Source: Citrus sinensis (taxonomy: Eukaryota; Streptophyta; Magnoliopsida; Sapindales; Rutaceae). Taken from it: DNA of 64,000 bases. A program made the translations under genes and the position numbers. The stretch is taken from positions 2,232,001 through 2,296,000 of the forward strand of contig NC_068563.1 of the NCBI RefSeq assembly GCF_022201045.2, read 5' to 3'. Shown here in pieces: positions 1 through 11,588 of this stretch (the first letter of the stretch is position 1; each line of letters starts with the position of its first letter). Below the pieces are notes generated by a model. It searched no databases, had not been told where the DNA came from, and saw nothing but the letters and a program-made list of their open reading frames with translations.

Positions 1-1690
1 TTCTATTAACCACATTATGCACATGACAAAGCCACTGAGAGAACTCATCATGAGATTCAGCTTGCACAGGATTTGCTCTATCAAACATTAACAAGAATAC
101 ATCCATCAGTAAAGGATACATTGTGTTCAGTACAAAGTACAAACGGTTATTTGGTAGCCATATGGACAGAACACTAAAGTTTCACTTTCTTCCAGCATTT
201 TTAAGCATATAACCATGTAACAGTGTAATGATAATAAAATCCATGTAACTGGATATTAAGAAAATTTTTCAGTTTAAGTACTTAAGATTTGTAATTTTTT
301 TTTGGGAGGGGGGGTGGGGGAACTTAGGTTAGTCTCATGTCAATTCAAGTACTCTTCCTATCTTCTTTCATCAGACTTTTTTCCTAAGAAATAATCAATT
401 TGCAGTAGCAGTGGTACTTTAATTAAACATCTATTACTGACATTTACAGTTATATAAACTATTTTTCTTTGTATATTAAACTAAATTGCACATGGTTAAT
501 AGAATGTACACAAAGTTTGAGTCCGCTTATGATTTAAGTAAACAGCTTGAGCTACACCCTTAATTAAGGGGAGGAATGGGAATAACGGTATATGTCATCC
601 ACCATCAGCCAGCAAAGCACTGCCATTATTGCATTAGAAAGAAAATGGACTAGCATCTAAAGAAAGGAAAGCCCACCACCAGATAGAGGGAGTTGGAGAA
701 GAAATATAGTGTACCTCAAGACTTCTTTAAAGTGCATCCGAGATAATATCGCCATCTGCAAGTCAAATAGGATCCTTAAGGTTAGTAGCCAATAAGGTAA
801 ATGAGTTTATTCTACTATAAATTCCAGTTTCGGGTTACAAATTAGTGTCAAGTCTACAAACCAAAACCACATAAGCTGGATAAATTCTGGGTAGTTAAGA
901 TGTACAGAAAGGAAATTTTAAGGATTTGTGTTCAACTAAAATATGCGTACTTGTGAATGACATTTCAGTTTAAGAGAGTCAGACAGCATCGTACCGGTTC
1001 TTTTACATCTTTCTTTTGTTGCCTTGTTGGATTTTCTGGATATTGAGAACAAAATAATCAAGATTCAAGCAGCCCAAACTAGAGAAATGTAAAACCAAAA
1101 AAAGAAATATAAACAAAGCAGGATGAGGAGAACCAACAGAAAAGAAATAAAAGCACTGGTAATGAGATGACCTGAGAAGCAAGTGTTTGAGAGATGTCCA
1201 AGTGGCTCTTCCAAGCTCGTCTTTAGTTACAGGAGCAGAAGTCCCCTGAAAATAGCAATAACAGTTTACTCAAGCATGTTAAAAGTTCCCAAATGACCCA
1301 TGAGAGTACTGGACGCACCAAGCTAATATAAGTCCCTAAAAGTATTTGCAATTTAGCACAAGCTGAGATTCAAAATTCTACTGCATTTTGTTTCTAAAGA
1401 ATGTTTCTACAAGAATGTCACCATGTCATCGTCATAAGAAAATGACAACCAAATATGCCCACTACCTTCAAGTCTATTTTATTCAAAAGAACAGCGATGA
1501 AGAACTAAATGGCAAGAAACACAGCGAATGCCCTTCTTTTCTTTTATTCTTGCTCCTGTTCTTTGTCTATTGCCACACTATATTATATGTAACAAAAGAA
1601 ATAAACACAATGAAATCTCATTCAATGCAGCATCAATTTCATAAAAAAATCATATAAATTCAAGGATAATTTTCCAGTCAGGACTTATCT
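1..1690 (-). pseudogene. Partial, decayed copy of the ERV1 sulfhydryl oxidase gene (copy A)
   Basis: This stretch is collinear with the intact ERV1 gene at 4020-6348 (positions about 4256-5985), introns included, so it arose by DNA duplication and not from an mRNA. Exon equivalents on the minus strand are 1-77 (cut by the window edge), 715-755, about 1000-1042 and 1172-1245. Several lesions are visible. The exon at 715-755 lacks 24 bases in frame, which removes the eight codons holding the redox-active CxxC. The exon at 1172-1245 is one base short, so it is frameshifted. The acceptor before the third exon reads CAA instead of CAG. Exon 1 is absent; similarity stops near 1690 and an exon of RPS29 follows at 1906. 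The copy cannot encode a working oxidase. Confidence 0.88.
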
Positions 1691-1905
1691 CAAAATATCC
1701 ATACCCTTTACTCAAAATCTACAATATAAAAAATTAGCACCCATGATGTTAATCTACACTTAACAATAAGAAACAAATTTGAATCTTCAATTATTCTGGG
1801 ATATCAACATAATCAGGGGTATAAAATCATTCCAATTTCTCATTATCCAATATTAAATCAGCAATCAAAAACAGTAAAATTAGAAGTTAAAAACTTTCGA
1901 CTTAC
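1691..1905. other. Duplication junction between ERV1 intron 1 and RPS29 intron 1
   Basis: Similarity to ERV1 intron 1 ends at about 1690, and from there to the S29 splice donor at 1905 the sequence is unrelated to the ERV1 copies. It is AT-rich and contains none of the remaining S29 exons. I read it as the 5' part of RPS29 intron 1 joined to ERV1 intron 1. Confidence 0.6.
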
Positions 1906-1967
1906 CAAGCGCGAGAACCGGGCCCATAAGTCCTGGGGTGAGAGTTCCAAACGTTGGAGTGACCCAT
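1906..1967 (-). pseudogene. Orphan first coding exon of 40S ribosomal protein S29
   Basis: Read on the minus strand from the ATG at 1965-1967, the exon begins MGHSNVWNSHPRTYGPGSR, which is the highly conserved N terminus of eukaryotic S29 (uS14). It ends with a good GTAAGT donor in phase 2, so the next codon would be the first zinc-ligand Cys of the usual SR-x-C-R-x-C motif. The family protein is about 56 residues. The remaining part, with the other zinc-binding cysteines, is not found between here and position 1; instead the ERV1 copy follows. If spliced onto the next ERV1 exon the phases do not match and a stop comes within a few codons. The exon is either a truncated duplicate, which I favour, or the start of a gene with a very long first intron extending past the window. 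Confidence 0.82.
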
Positions 1968-2444
1968 GATTGATTGTTTTCTTCTTCTTTAGCAAAAGAC
2001 AAAAGCCGGTTCGCTTAAGCTTGGATAAAACCCTAGAATCTGCTGAGGAATTATAACGATTAACGAACGAAGAAAAGCGTGTATTTATACTACGCAATTT
2101 TAAACCCTGGATTTCTGTAGCCGGTGCGTTTTACGCATGCCTCCGCATAAGCTTACTGACATGGATTTTAATTGTAATTTGGGCTTGGGCGGGACCTGAC
2201 CTAAATTGTTGGACATGTATGATACTATTATCGGATCCCAAATTAATCATGCTCTCGTAAAAATATTTTTGTCTAATTACATAAAGCCAGCTGGAAAATT
2301 ATGATTTTTTATTCACAACTTTTGAAAAAATGAAAAATTAAATTGCACGATGCAGAACTCCACCCGGTAGAAGGCAGCTGAACAGTCGTGACTCTCTAAA
2401 AGCCTTGCCAAATCCTCAAACTTGAAAATCTCGGTCGACTCGTT
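1968..2444. promoter_or_regulatory. Divergent promoter region between the RPS29 exon and the ZnF-UBP gene
   Basis: The S29 start codon (minus strand) and the ZnF-UBP start codon (plus strand) face away from each other and are 477 bp apart. The interval holds both leaders and whatever promoter they share. I see no other coding signal in it. Confidence 0.5.
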
Positions 2445-3398
2445 ATGGCGACCTCTTCCTCAACACTGCCGGTAAGGAATTCTCATTGCCAATGATCAAA
2501 ACGTCACCGTTTTCGAATTTTTTTTTTTTTTTTTTTTGGGTCTGAAATCGTTTGTCTCAGGAAAACGGACCCGTAGAGGAGGATGAGATGATGTTCGGAG
2601 CGGAATCGGGTTGGGTAGAACCTCTGACCTCTTGTGATCACCTCGCTACTTCCTTGTCGTCTGATCTCGCTCACATACCAACTCCCGATACACCTTGCAA
2701 CAGGTTAGCCAAACACTCTAAACACATCAATTTAAATAATTCATTTTTGCTTGATTTCATTTCATAGAAATTGGAGAAATTCATCATATATCATATAATT
2801 ATAATATAAAAAGGGGGGGGGGGGGGGGGAAATAGAAACTTGATATATTTATTGTCAAATCTTGAGTCCCAATTAATGTGTCATAACTATTGGTTGTCGC
2901 ATGTAAGCTATTTATTTTACAACACAAGCAATGAGTAACACAATGAAGATGCTCACGTAACCTATGGAGTGATTTGCATGTATGAAGGTGCCAAAACCCG
3001 AGTGAAAACTGGCTATGTTTGTGTTGCAAGGAAGTGCTTTGCAGCCGTTTTGTGAACAAGCACATGCTTCAGCATTTCCGGGAAACAAACCATTCTGTGG
3101 CATTAAGCTATAGGTATGACTATGAACTTTGATCATTGTGTTATTTTCTCATGTGTATGTCTCATTGACTATTTTTTAAATTGAAAGGGTGTTCTTAACT
3201 TTTATATATTGTGATTTGTAAACACCTTGTGTTTGGCTAAGCAGTGACCTGTCGGTTTGGTGTTTCACCTGCGATGCATATTTAAATGCTGAAGTGATTC
3301 TGCAACTGCGACCCGTTTATGAGACTGCTTACATTCTGAAATTTGGTGAGGCCCCTCCTTTTCATATAGGAGAGCATCCAAAGGTTGAAGATCAGTAG
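2445..3398 (+). CDS. ZnF-UBP (ubiquitin-binding zinc finger) domain protein
   Basis: Four exons, 2445-2471, 2561-2703, 2988-3113 and 3245-3398, join in frame to 149 residues. After an acidic N terminus the protein is almost entirely one ZnF-UBP domain, about residues 30-130. The core includes SCDHL, ENWLCLCCKEV, HMLQHF, NHSVALSY and WCFTCDAYL, which supply the Cys/His zinc ligands. Related domains in HDAC6 and some deubiquitinases bind the C-terminal tail of free ubiquitin. No catalytic deubiquitinase or deacetylase domain is present, so a small ubiquitin-binding adaptor is likely; that role is inferred. The gene is divergent from the S29 exon and convergent with ERV1. Confidence 0.9.
2809..2829 (+). 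repeat. Poly-G homopolymer in ZnF-UBP intron 2
   Basis: About 20 consecutive G bases inside intron 2 (2704-2987). Similar long G or C runs lie at 20279-20294, 25859-25874 and 63409-63421. Length at such tracts is prone to sequencing error. Confidence 0.9.
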
Positions 3399-4019
3399 AC
3401 TGAGGGTACATGTTTAGACAGTTACATGATATCTTTGATTACAGGTTTTTGTTCTTCTCTAATCTTTGATGATGTAAGTTAGTTTGGGGATGATTTTGGT
3501 TTTAGTTAAATGTGGTGATTTCGGTATTGGATCTCCTAATTGTAATGCAAAATGAGAACTGAGAAGCATTTCATTGTTACTTGATTTGATTTTCAATGAC
3601 GGTTTATGTGTGAAGTGAATTTCTAGTCTTTTTTTTTTAACAATGAAAATTCAACTACTTATGATTGATTTGATAAATTATCCTAAACAATTGCCCTAGA
3701 TCTAGTTCCCAGTCAAATGCTAAGCAAAATACATTCTGGCTTTCGTTCAACTTATCTTAAATATTTTCACTACAAAACCTCCGTAAGAGGTCTTGTAAAA
3801 CTGATAATTCAAATTGACACAGAAAATGCCTTACCAATTGTTTCTTAGAGAATAATACCCCACACAATCAATGGGATATAACATCACCTCTTTAAATTTC
3901 ATTGACAATAAATAAATTGTATTTCTTCGATTCATTTACCAATAATAAAAAAAAATTACTAGCAATTAGTTTTGGATTCCAGATTTTTATGCATTTGGCA
4001 CTTGGCCACTTCAACATAT
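3399..4019. other. Convergent 3' flanks of ZnF-UBP and ERV1
   Basis: AT-rich sequence between two stop codons that face each other. It should contain both 3' UTRs and polyadenylation regions. I see no further coding potential. Confidence 0.6.
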
Positions 4020-6348
4020 CTACTCGCCTAAATCTGGAGTTCCTTGTAGATCACATGCACGTTGCTCGCACTCCAGCTTGCCCCACCTTGCATCTACTCG
4101 TTCACAGGGGAACACCAATTTGCCAAGGCTGTTTAAATAACCAAATTGTTAAACCATAATCAAGTGATTCAGTTAAAATATATTGTGTGCTATAGACCCT
4201 AAACAAGAGAACCACAACTTCCTCAGCAAAGAAAAGGGAAAATTAATGTTACCTTCTATTAACCACATTATGCACATGACATAGCCACTGAGAGAACTCA
4301 TCATGAGATCCAGCTTGCACAGGATTTGCTCTGTCAAACATTAATAAGAATACATCTATCAGTAAAGGCATACATTGTATTCAGTACAGACGGTTATTTG
4401 GCAGCCTTATGGACAAAGAACAATAAAGTTTCACTTTCTTCCAGCATTTTTAAGCATATAGCCATGTAACAGTGTAATGATGATAAGATCAGCGTAACTA
4501 TGTAACTGGATATTATGAAAATTTTTCAGTTGAAGTACTTGAGATTTGTTTTTTTTTTTTTTTTTTTTTTTGAGAGGTAGAAGATTAGGTTAGTCTCATG
4601 TCAAATCAAGTACTCTTCCTTGCTATCTTTCCTCAATTTTTTCCTAAGAAATAATCAACTTGCAGTAGTGGTGGTGCTTTAGTTAAACAACTATTACTGA
4701 CATTTACAGCTATACGAACAATTTTTCTTTGTATCTTGAACTAAATTGCACTGAGTTAATAGAATGTACACAAAGTTTGAGTCGGTTTATAATTTAAGTA
4801 AACAGCTTGAGCTAAGCCCTTAATTAAGGTGAGGAATAGGAATAACAGTATATGTCATCTACCATCAGTCAGCAAAACACTTCCATTATTGCACTAGGAA
4901 GAAAATGGACCAGCATTTACAGAAAGGAAAGCCCACCACCAGATAGAGGGAGCAGGAGAAGAAATATAGTGTACCTCAAGACTTCTTTAAAGTGATCTGC
5001 ACATTCTTTGCAAGGATACATCCGAGATAATATCGCCATCTGCAAGTCAAATAAGATTCTTAAGGTTAGTAGCCAATAAGGTAAATGAGTTTATTCTACT
5101 ATAAATTCCAGTTTCAGGTTAACAATTAGTGTCAAGTCTACAAACCAAAACCACATAAGCTGGATAAATTCTGGGTAATTAAGACGTACAGAAAGGAAAT
5201 TTTACGGATCTGTGTTCAACTAAAATAGGCGTACTTGTGAATGACATTTCAGTATAAGAGAGTCAGACAGCATCGTACCAGTTCTTTTACATCTTTCTTT
5301 TGTTGCCTTGTTGGATTTTCTGGATACTGAGAACAAAATAATCAAGATTCAAGTAGCCGAAACTACTAGAGAAATGTAAAACCAAAAAAAGAAATATAAA
5401 CAAAGCAGGAAGAGGAGAACCAACAGAAAGAAACAAAAGCACCGGTTATTAGATGACCTGAGCAGCAAGAGTGTGAAGAAATGTCCAAGTGGCTCTTCCA
5501 AGCTCGTCTTTAGTCACAGGTGCAGAAGTTTCCTGAAAATAGCAATAACAGTTTACTCAAGCATGTTATAAGTTTCCAAAATGACCCATGAGAGTATTGG
5601 ACACACCAAGCCAATACAAGTCCCTAAAAGTATTTGCAATTTAGCACAAGCTGAGATTAAAAATTCTACTGCATTTTGTTTCTAAAGAATGTTTCTAAAA
5701 GAATGTCACCACGTCATCAACATAATAAAATGACGACCAAATATGCCCACTACCTTCAAGTCTATTTTATTCAAAAGAACAGCGATGAAGAACTAAATGG
5801 CAAGAAACACTACGAATGCCCTTCTTTTCTTTTATTCTTGTTACTGTTCTTTGTCTATCGCCACACTATATTATATGTAACGAAAGAAAGAAATACAATG
5901 AAATCTCATTCAAGGCAGCATCAATTTCATAAAAAAATCATGTAAATTCAAGGATAATTCTCCAGTCAGGACTTATCTCAAACAGTTACATAGCATCAAC
6001 ACTGTGGTGTGAAAAAAGCCAAATTTTTTTTTTTTAAAAAAAGCAAGAAGCTAAGATCAATTATAATGCGAAGGCAGCGATTGTATATAATTATAAGAAC
6101 AGATAGGCAACTGGGTAATTCTTCACCTTGAGGAGAATTTGATGGGCGGCGGAGTCCGCGTTTGATGATGATGGGTTGTTTTGTTTATTGATGGAAGGAG
6201 AAAGGAAGAGGAGAGGCTTCCCATTGGCGGGTTGCGATGATGACGACGATGAGCGGCGGTCAATGAAATTTGAGAGATGGGTTTGAATGCAATTTGTCAC
6301 TTTTTGAAAGTTCACAAAGAGGGCTTGCAATGGATGATTTTCAGCCAT
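4020..6348 (-). CDS. ERV1: FAD-linked sulfhydryl oxidase ERV1, intact copy B
   Basis: Six exons on the minus strand: 6127-6348, 5458-5532, 5279-5326, 4975-5039, 4253-4330 and 4020-4128. They join in frame to 198 residues, close to the roughly 190 of plant Erv1. The FAD-binding core runs from GRATWTFLHTLAAQYP through WLCHVHN. The redox-active pair is YPCKEC (Cys125 and Cys128). A C-terminal CEQRAC (C-x4-C) matches the shuttle disulfide typical of plant Erv1. Family knowledge: Erv1 works in the mitochondrial intermembrane space with Mia40, reoxidising it during disulfide-relay import and passing electrons to cytochrome c or oxygen. The gene is head-to-head with BCCIP. It is the only intact one of three related copies in the window. 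Confidence 0.95.
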
Positions 6349-7794
6349 TTTGATTTAGAGAAAAATGGCGGGAAGAAGCCGGCTTATAAACTATATCCGT
6401 ATCCGTAATATTGTAATAATGAAAGTTAATTTTTAATCAAGTCACTAATTAATATCATTTTTGTAAAAAAAAAAAGTCACTAATTAATATTTAAATTGAG
6501 TCACTAAATATTTAGAATATAACTTTCTTCTGAGAATCCAGAAGGCAAAATTAATTTCTGATACAAAAATTGATATGGAAAAAGGTCGAGACTCCGTAGT
6601 TCTTCCCTTTAAACAAATATTAATTTAATTCCAGATTGGAATTCCAACTGTGTTCACTCTGTCTTTCCTAGCTTTTGTTTTCCAACGAAAATTCTAATGC
6701 CCGATTCCCCTTAATCAAGTCAATCCTCATTCCCAAAAGAAAACTAAAAACCCTAACAGCCCTTCAGCCGCCACCGTTCGTCGTCACTAACAGCACTTCG
6801 CCACAGTTCGTGGTCACTCACCAACACACAGCCGCGCCAGTCAGTTGCTCCTGCCCTGAAGGTTTTTGCTTTTTCTATGTTTTTTTTTTCTTTTTTTCAA
6901 TTTGCATGTTTATTTATTTCAAATTGCTTCTGGTTTCATTGATTTGAGTCATTTTGACATTTTGTGTGTTTTCATTCTCCTCCTTCTGGTTTCATTCTCG
7001 GTTGCATAGCACCGAAGCAGAGACTGCAGCCATGGAGAGCTCACTGAAGCAGAAGCTGCAGCCATGATTTGAGCCTAATAAAGGTGAGATTATCATTCAT
7101 AAATACCTATATTCGTTTGTTGGCAGCTGAAGTTTGTTGTTGCTTCTCTTATTAATTTCACCCATACAGCCATATTGTTGCAGTATCAGCCACATTTCAT
7201 AGATGAAAAATGCTCATTTATTAATCTTATTGAGTTGTTTGATTGTCTGGGTCTTTTTATTTTTCTAGTTATTTTTCTCATGTGTGTGCATTTTTCATTT
7301 ATTGGAATGCAATTTTCGTTATTTCTCTTGATGTGTCTAAAAGCTCAAATAAAGTAGACACGAAAATGGGATTGTTTGAAGAGCTGTTATGTGATTTAAA
7401 AGATAGGCCTTGGAAGTAGAGGAGAAAAGGGTCTAATGCAGTAATGCTGGATGCTAATAACTTAGTACTAGTTGGTTTTAAACCTGATACAGTAATAATC
7501 ATCAGTTAATGGTGAAATCAGATTTAATGTTTTTGTTTTTGCAGAGTTCTTAATTGCTTGCTTCTTAAAAATGCTAGTATCATATTCAATTATTCATTTT
7601 TAAATTTTGTGTTCTTATATTTTAGTTATCTCCCGATCAACTTTGATTATGAGAATGGTGAAATGAAATAGTACTTTTAATTTTATTTTGAAATTCCCTG
7701 TTTGTCTTTCTATTTAGTTTTTCACATCACACTTTTCTTACAATGACATTTATATCTCGCAAAGTTCTCTGGTTGGAACAGGTAACATAACAAG
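6349..7794. promoter_or_regulatory. Shared promoter of ERV1 and BCCIP plus BCCIP leader
   Basis: ERV1 starts leftward at 6348 and the first BCCIP codon is at 7795. The first 300 bp or so, up to about 6662, is also duplicated in ERV1 copy C (to about 12568), so it travelled with exon 1. From about 6660 the sequence looks like a transcribed leader with at least one 5' UTR intron, but I cannot fix its borders. An open frame at 6675-6947 is probably fortuitous. Confidence 0.5.
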
Positions 7795-10403
7795 ATGCCT
7801 CGAGGGCCAACAAGGTATAAAAGAATGTTGAATCCTCAGCCATTAACATTCTCTCCCTTTGCTCGTTCAGTAGCTCAAATTGCCTCTATTCACAGGGATA
7901 AACGTCGAACATATAAATCGAAAGACCAGAAAGGATTTCCACTTAGCTCCAAAGGTATGATCATCTAACTGATCTCATTCTTTTTTAATTGAAAAGCAGT
8001 TGTTGTGTTCTTGAAATCCTAGGCATGTTAGTAAATAAACTCACTGCTTTGAGCACTCTCTAGATAAAGGAATTCCTAAACACACTCTGGAAGGGAAGAG
8101 TGATCTGTCTGGGTCTTCTGAAGAAGAAGGTTCTGAAGTAAGCAGCTATTTATTTTCTTTTCCTTTACTGAAATTATTATCAAGTCTGAAGTAAGCAACT
8201 ATTTATTTTCTTTTCCTTTACTGAAATTATTATCAAGTGATGACTTTTGATTTTGGTTCCATATGATATCATTTTTTGTTGTAACGTATATGAGCTTGGT
8301 CTGTTTACTGAAGGGAGTTGTTCAGGCAGATTTTGTCTTCTTTGATCCGAAACCAGATGACTTCCATGGAGTGAAGATTTTACTACAAACTTACCTTGAT
8401 GATACACAGTGGGATTTGAGTGGTTTTGTAGACTTGATCTTAGCACAGACCACTGTAGGTACTGTTGTCAAAATGGAGGGTGATGATGACGATACACCTT
8501 TCTCTATCGTTACTGCTCTTAATTTGGGAAGATATAAGGCAAGCAACTTGTGCTCCTGATTCTTTTTTCTATATATTTCTGATGGCCAAAATCATATCCT
8601 GAATATCTTGCAATCTCTAATAAGAAATGAGGGTTAATAAATGTACCATCATCATTAATGTGCATTTCATATCAACACTGTCTGCATTTGAGCAACATAT
8701 GTGGATGGGGAAACCTCATCCCATTTTAAATTGATCTTTCTTTTATCCTGTCAACGAGGTAATTACATATTTAGCCATCTCATTCTTTCCTTCCGTATTT
8801 TGGTTGTTTTTCCTCTCTCTAGTGCAAATAAGTAATCTTCCTTGCGATCCGTAACCGGTGGTTTGTTGCCAGTAGCTCTTGTGAGCTAATCTTTGTATGT
8901 GTTATCATTTGTACTAGATAAAGAGCCACAGGTTTATTCTTCTCAGGATCATAAATGTATCGAGGAGCTTAAGGAGTTTCTTCTTAAAGTATGCCAAGAG
9001 AAGGATGTCATAAAGGACTTGGGATTGCTTATGGGAGAACAAGCACATGATGTGGGTCTATTGGTCTCCCAGCGTGTGGTCAATTTTCCTCAGCTTTTGC
9101 CACCTCTTCATGATGCGCTCTTTGATGAAGTCTCATGGGCTACGGAAGATGAGGTTAGATGACTATTACAGCATGGATGGTGAGCTTGTTTGATATCTCT
9201 CTTTACATGCTGAAAACGAGTTTCTTGACCAAATTTACATTTCTTGTTTCACTTTTTGAAGCCGACAGCAGAGCTCAGGAATTCCTTCTGCTTCAAGTGT
9301 TATCTACTAGTCAGTAAAATTTACAAGGTTTTCCTGTCTTGGCACCTTAGCACTGCTCCTTATATTTTGATTATCAATTTCTTTCTATTGATGATTGGCT
9401 TCAATAGTTCTTTCCTATATCTTTCTCGTTCTTTCCCTCTCTGTGTATGTTTGTGTATGTAACTTGCTTCTTCGGATGCAAAACTAAAGCACAAGAATGC
9501 AAACCAGAAAAATAACAGAAACCTGATAAGGAGGTCAGGTAGTGACAGTGGTGATGGAATAGTGTACGTCAAGCCAGAAGATGAAATTTTTCACAAGGTA
9601 TTGCTTCTTTACCCATGTAATATTCTTTGTATCACCTGATTTTATTTTATTTTTACGATTTTTCCCCAAACGATTAATGTTTCTTTTACTAAATCTTCAC
9701 ACCTACTTATGCTTTCTACCTTACTTATTTTACTACAAATATTATTGATTGCACTTTCTGATGCTTTTCAGCTTAGCTTGTGGTCCTTTAGTTTTCCCAT
9801 GCACGCCCAGCAGGTTGAAACTCAGGAGGCAAGTAATATTGTTGTTTGCTTCTTTTGGTTTTAGGGCCGTTTCCTCTCATTTGAATTTTACTGTCAAACA
9901 TCAACCACTATTCCTCTTTCTTTTTTAACATGCTTCTTGTTTGCAATGGCTCTGTTCAGCAAGGCCTAAACCAAAGTCTTTAACAAAACAGAACACCATC
10001 TATCTCTGCCTTTGGTGCTCAAAATCAATCCCGACATTCCACTGCTCTAAGAAATACCATTTGGCAGCGTCTTTGACCTTTTAAACTGTGAAAAGTTGTG
10101 CCTCACATCATCAAGCACCTTCGCACCCCCTCCCTAAAACCCTCTTTACTGATTTTACTATACTCTTATCCCCATTGGTACACCTTCACTTCACTTTGCT
10201 ATTTCTATATAGAATGGCATGATGTGTTTTTAACTAACTTTTTATTCTTGGTGTTGATGTCTTTTATAACGTAACATTATAATATGTTTGAATTAATTTT
10301 GCAGCTAAAAGATTATCGTTTAATGGGGTTAGTCATGGCTGTAGAGGCAGCCAAAATTTCAACATTCCGCCAGCAGTTGCAGTATTTAGTTGTTGAATCT
10401 TGA
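7795..10403 (+). CDS. BCCIP: BCCIP-homologue (p21-binding family) protein
   Basis: Eight exons, 7795-7954, 8064-8137, 8314-8538, 8947-9153, 9262-9327, 9490-9597, 9772-9828 and 10305-10403, join in frame to 331 residues. The BCCIP core is clear: VFFDPKPDDFHGVK, LDLILAQ-like and TVGTVVK segments, NFPQLLPPLHDALFDEV, KPEDEIFHKLSLWSFSF and YRLMGLVMAVEA. Family knowledge: human BCCIP binds BRCA2 and p21, and its yeast counterpart Bcp1 acts in nuclear export and as a chaperone of ribosomal protein Rpl23; the plant role is less clear. Introns 3 and 7 use GC donors (after 8538 and after 9828). Intron 2 carries a 53-bp tandem duplication covering its donor. The acceptor before exon 6 (9481-9489) is weak and is my least certain border. 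Confidence 0.9.
8132..8237 (+). repeat. 53-bp tandem duplication across a splice donor
   Basis: Two almost identical units, 8132-8184 and 8185-8237, each begin with TCTGAAGTAAGCA. The first contains the end of BCCIP exon 2 and its donor at 8138; the second repeats that donor within the intron. Use of the second donor would add 53 bases and shift the frame. Confidence 0.92.
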
Positions 10404-10778
10404 GATCCACAGGTTCATCATTTCTTTTGTTTAACAGCTTTGACTTTTCTCCTCCTAAGGCCTCTGCAACAGCTTTAGAACCTGCTGACTTTTTCTTATT
10501 TGCAGGTATTTTTAGTCGCCAGATACTGGCGGGGTCTGGCTAGCAACTTTGAACTCCTGGTTCTTCCATTTGTTTTCCCCTGGAGACGCTAGGAAAGCTA
10601 TCTGTTTCAGTAGGTACCAATTTTGAAGCCACGGCAACAATGAAACTACTTTTTGCTGACAATTTATAGCAATTGAAATATGTTAGGTATATACTTGGTG
10701 ATGAATTTGCTGTGACAAGTAGGCACATTAGGCTTAGGATTTTAGAGTTGGACTTTATGACGTGTAGTTGCAGTCTAA
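10404..10778 (+). other. BCCIP 3' flank
   Basis: Presumed 3' UTR and downstream DNA of BCCIP, with no coding signal that I trust. Confidence 0.5.
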
Positions 10779-11139
10779 GTGCCTGTTTGGTATGGCTTAT
10801 TTAAGAGCCATAAGTGCTTATTTAATCGTATAAGCACTTTTAAAATTTTTTTATGGTATTTGGTTATTTTTTTAATAGAGTTTTTTTAGCTTAAATAAGC
10901 TAATTTACCTCTACTAGTAAAAGCCCAAAATTTGAGCTTTTGGGAGTAGAGGCTATAGAGCTTTTCTAAAAATATATAATATAAAAAATATCACACAGTT
11001 TAATGGTTCAAAAGTGCTTTTTTTATTGACTACCAAATACCCAATGACTTTTTGTCCAAAAGCTCTATTGATATAAACTCTACTGCTATAAGCTCTACTG
11101 TTATAAGCTTTATTTAATAAGCTGTACCAAACGGAGCCT
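10779..11139. mobile_element. MITE with hAT-like terminal inverted repeats
   Basis: The left end reads GTGCCTGTTTGGTA and the right end, reversed, reads GGCTCCGTTTGGTA; inverted similarity extends inward in patches (runs of AAGTGCTTTT and AATAAGC). The element is about 360 bp with no coding capacity. Ends with GCCTGTTTGG are common in plant hAT-related MITEs. I could not find a clean target duplication, so the family call is tentative. Confidence 0.65.
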
Positions 11140-11588
11140 AACTATGTTATCCCATGATCCCTCTGCATTTTTATGGCGTTGGGTAGGCCTCTCCAATTAT
11201 AGTCGTAAGTCCTACACAGGATAGGTTAATAGGATGGTTACATGTCATAGTGGGAAGCTAATGGATAAAAGCTACGTTCTTTTAATGTTCGGCATTTTTG
11301 TTAGTTCCTAATAAAATTCCTTTTCCCTTGAGTCAACTTTGTAGATAAAGGTTAGCTAAGGTCGTTCATAATAGTGCCAAAATGATGACCTTCGGGCACG
11401 TGATGCCATGGTTTGGTGCACTTGCACCTGCAACAAGCGAAATTTATGTTGTCTTGACTCTTGACCAGAAAATGAATCATAAAACCTCAAGAAAAATGAT
11501 TTTATTTCTTAACTAATAAGGATAATTTTAAATTTTTATAATATATAGGAGAATGTATATGAAATTGTATTAAATATAAAAGTTATGA
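11140..11588. other. Intergenic DNA between MITE and ERV1 copy C
   Basis: No gene, RNA or clear repeat recognised here. Confidence 0.5.

Noticed and set aside
1388-1657. 89-codon plus-strand frame, repeated at 5676-5945 and in part at 11605-11871
   Set aside because: It is the antisense of ERV1 intron 1. It recurs only because that intron piece is present in three copies, and it resembles no protein family.
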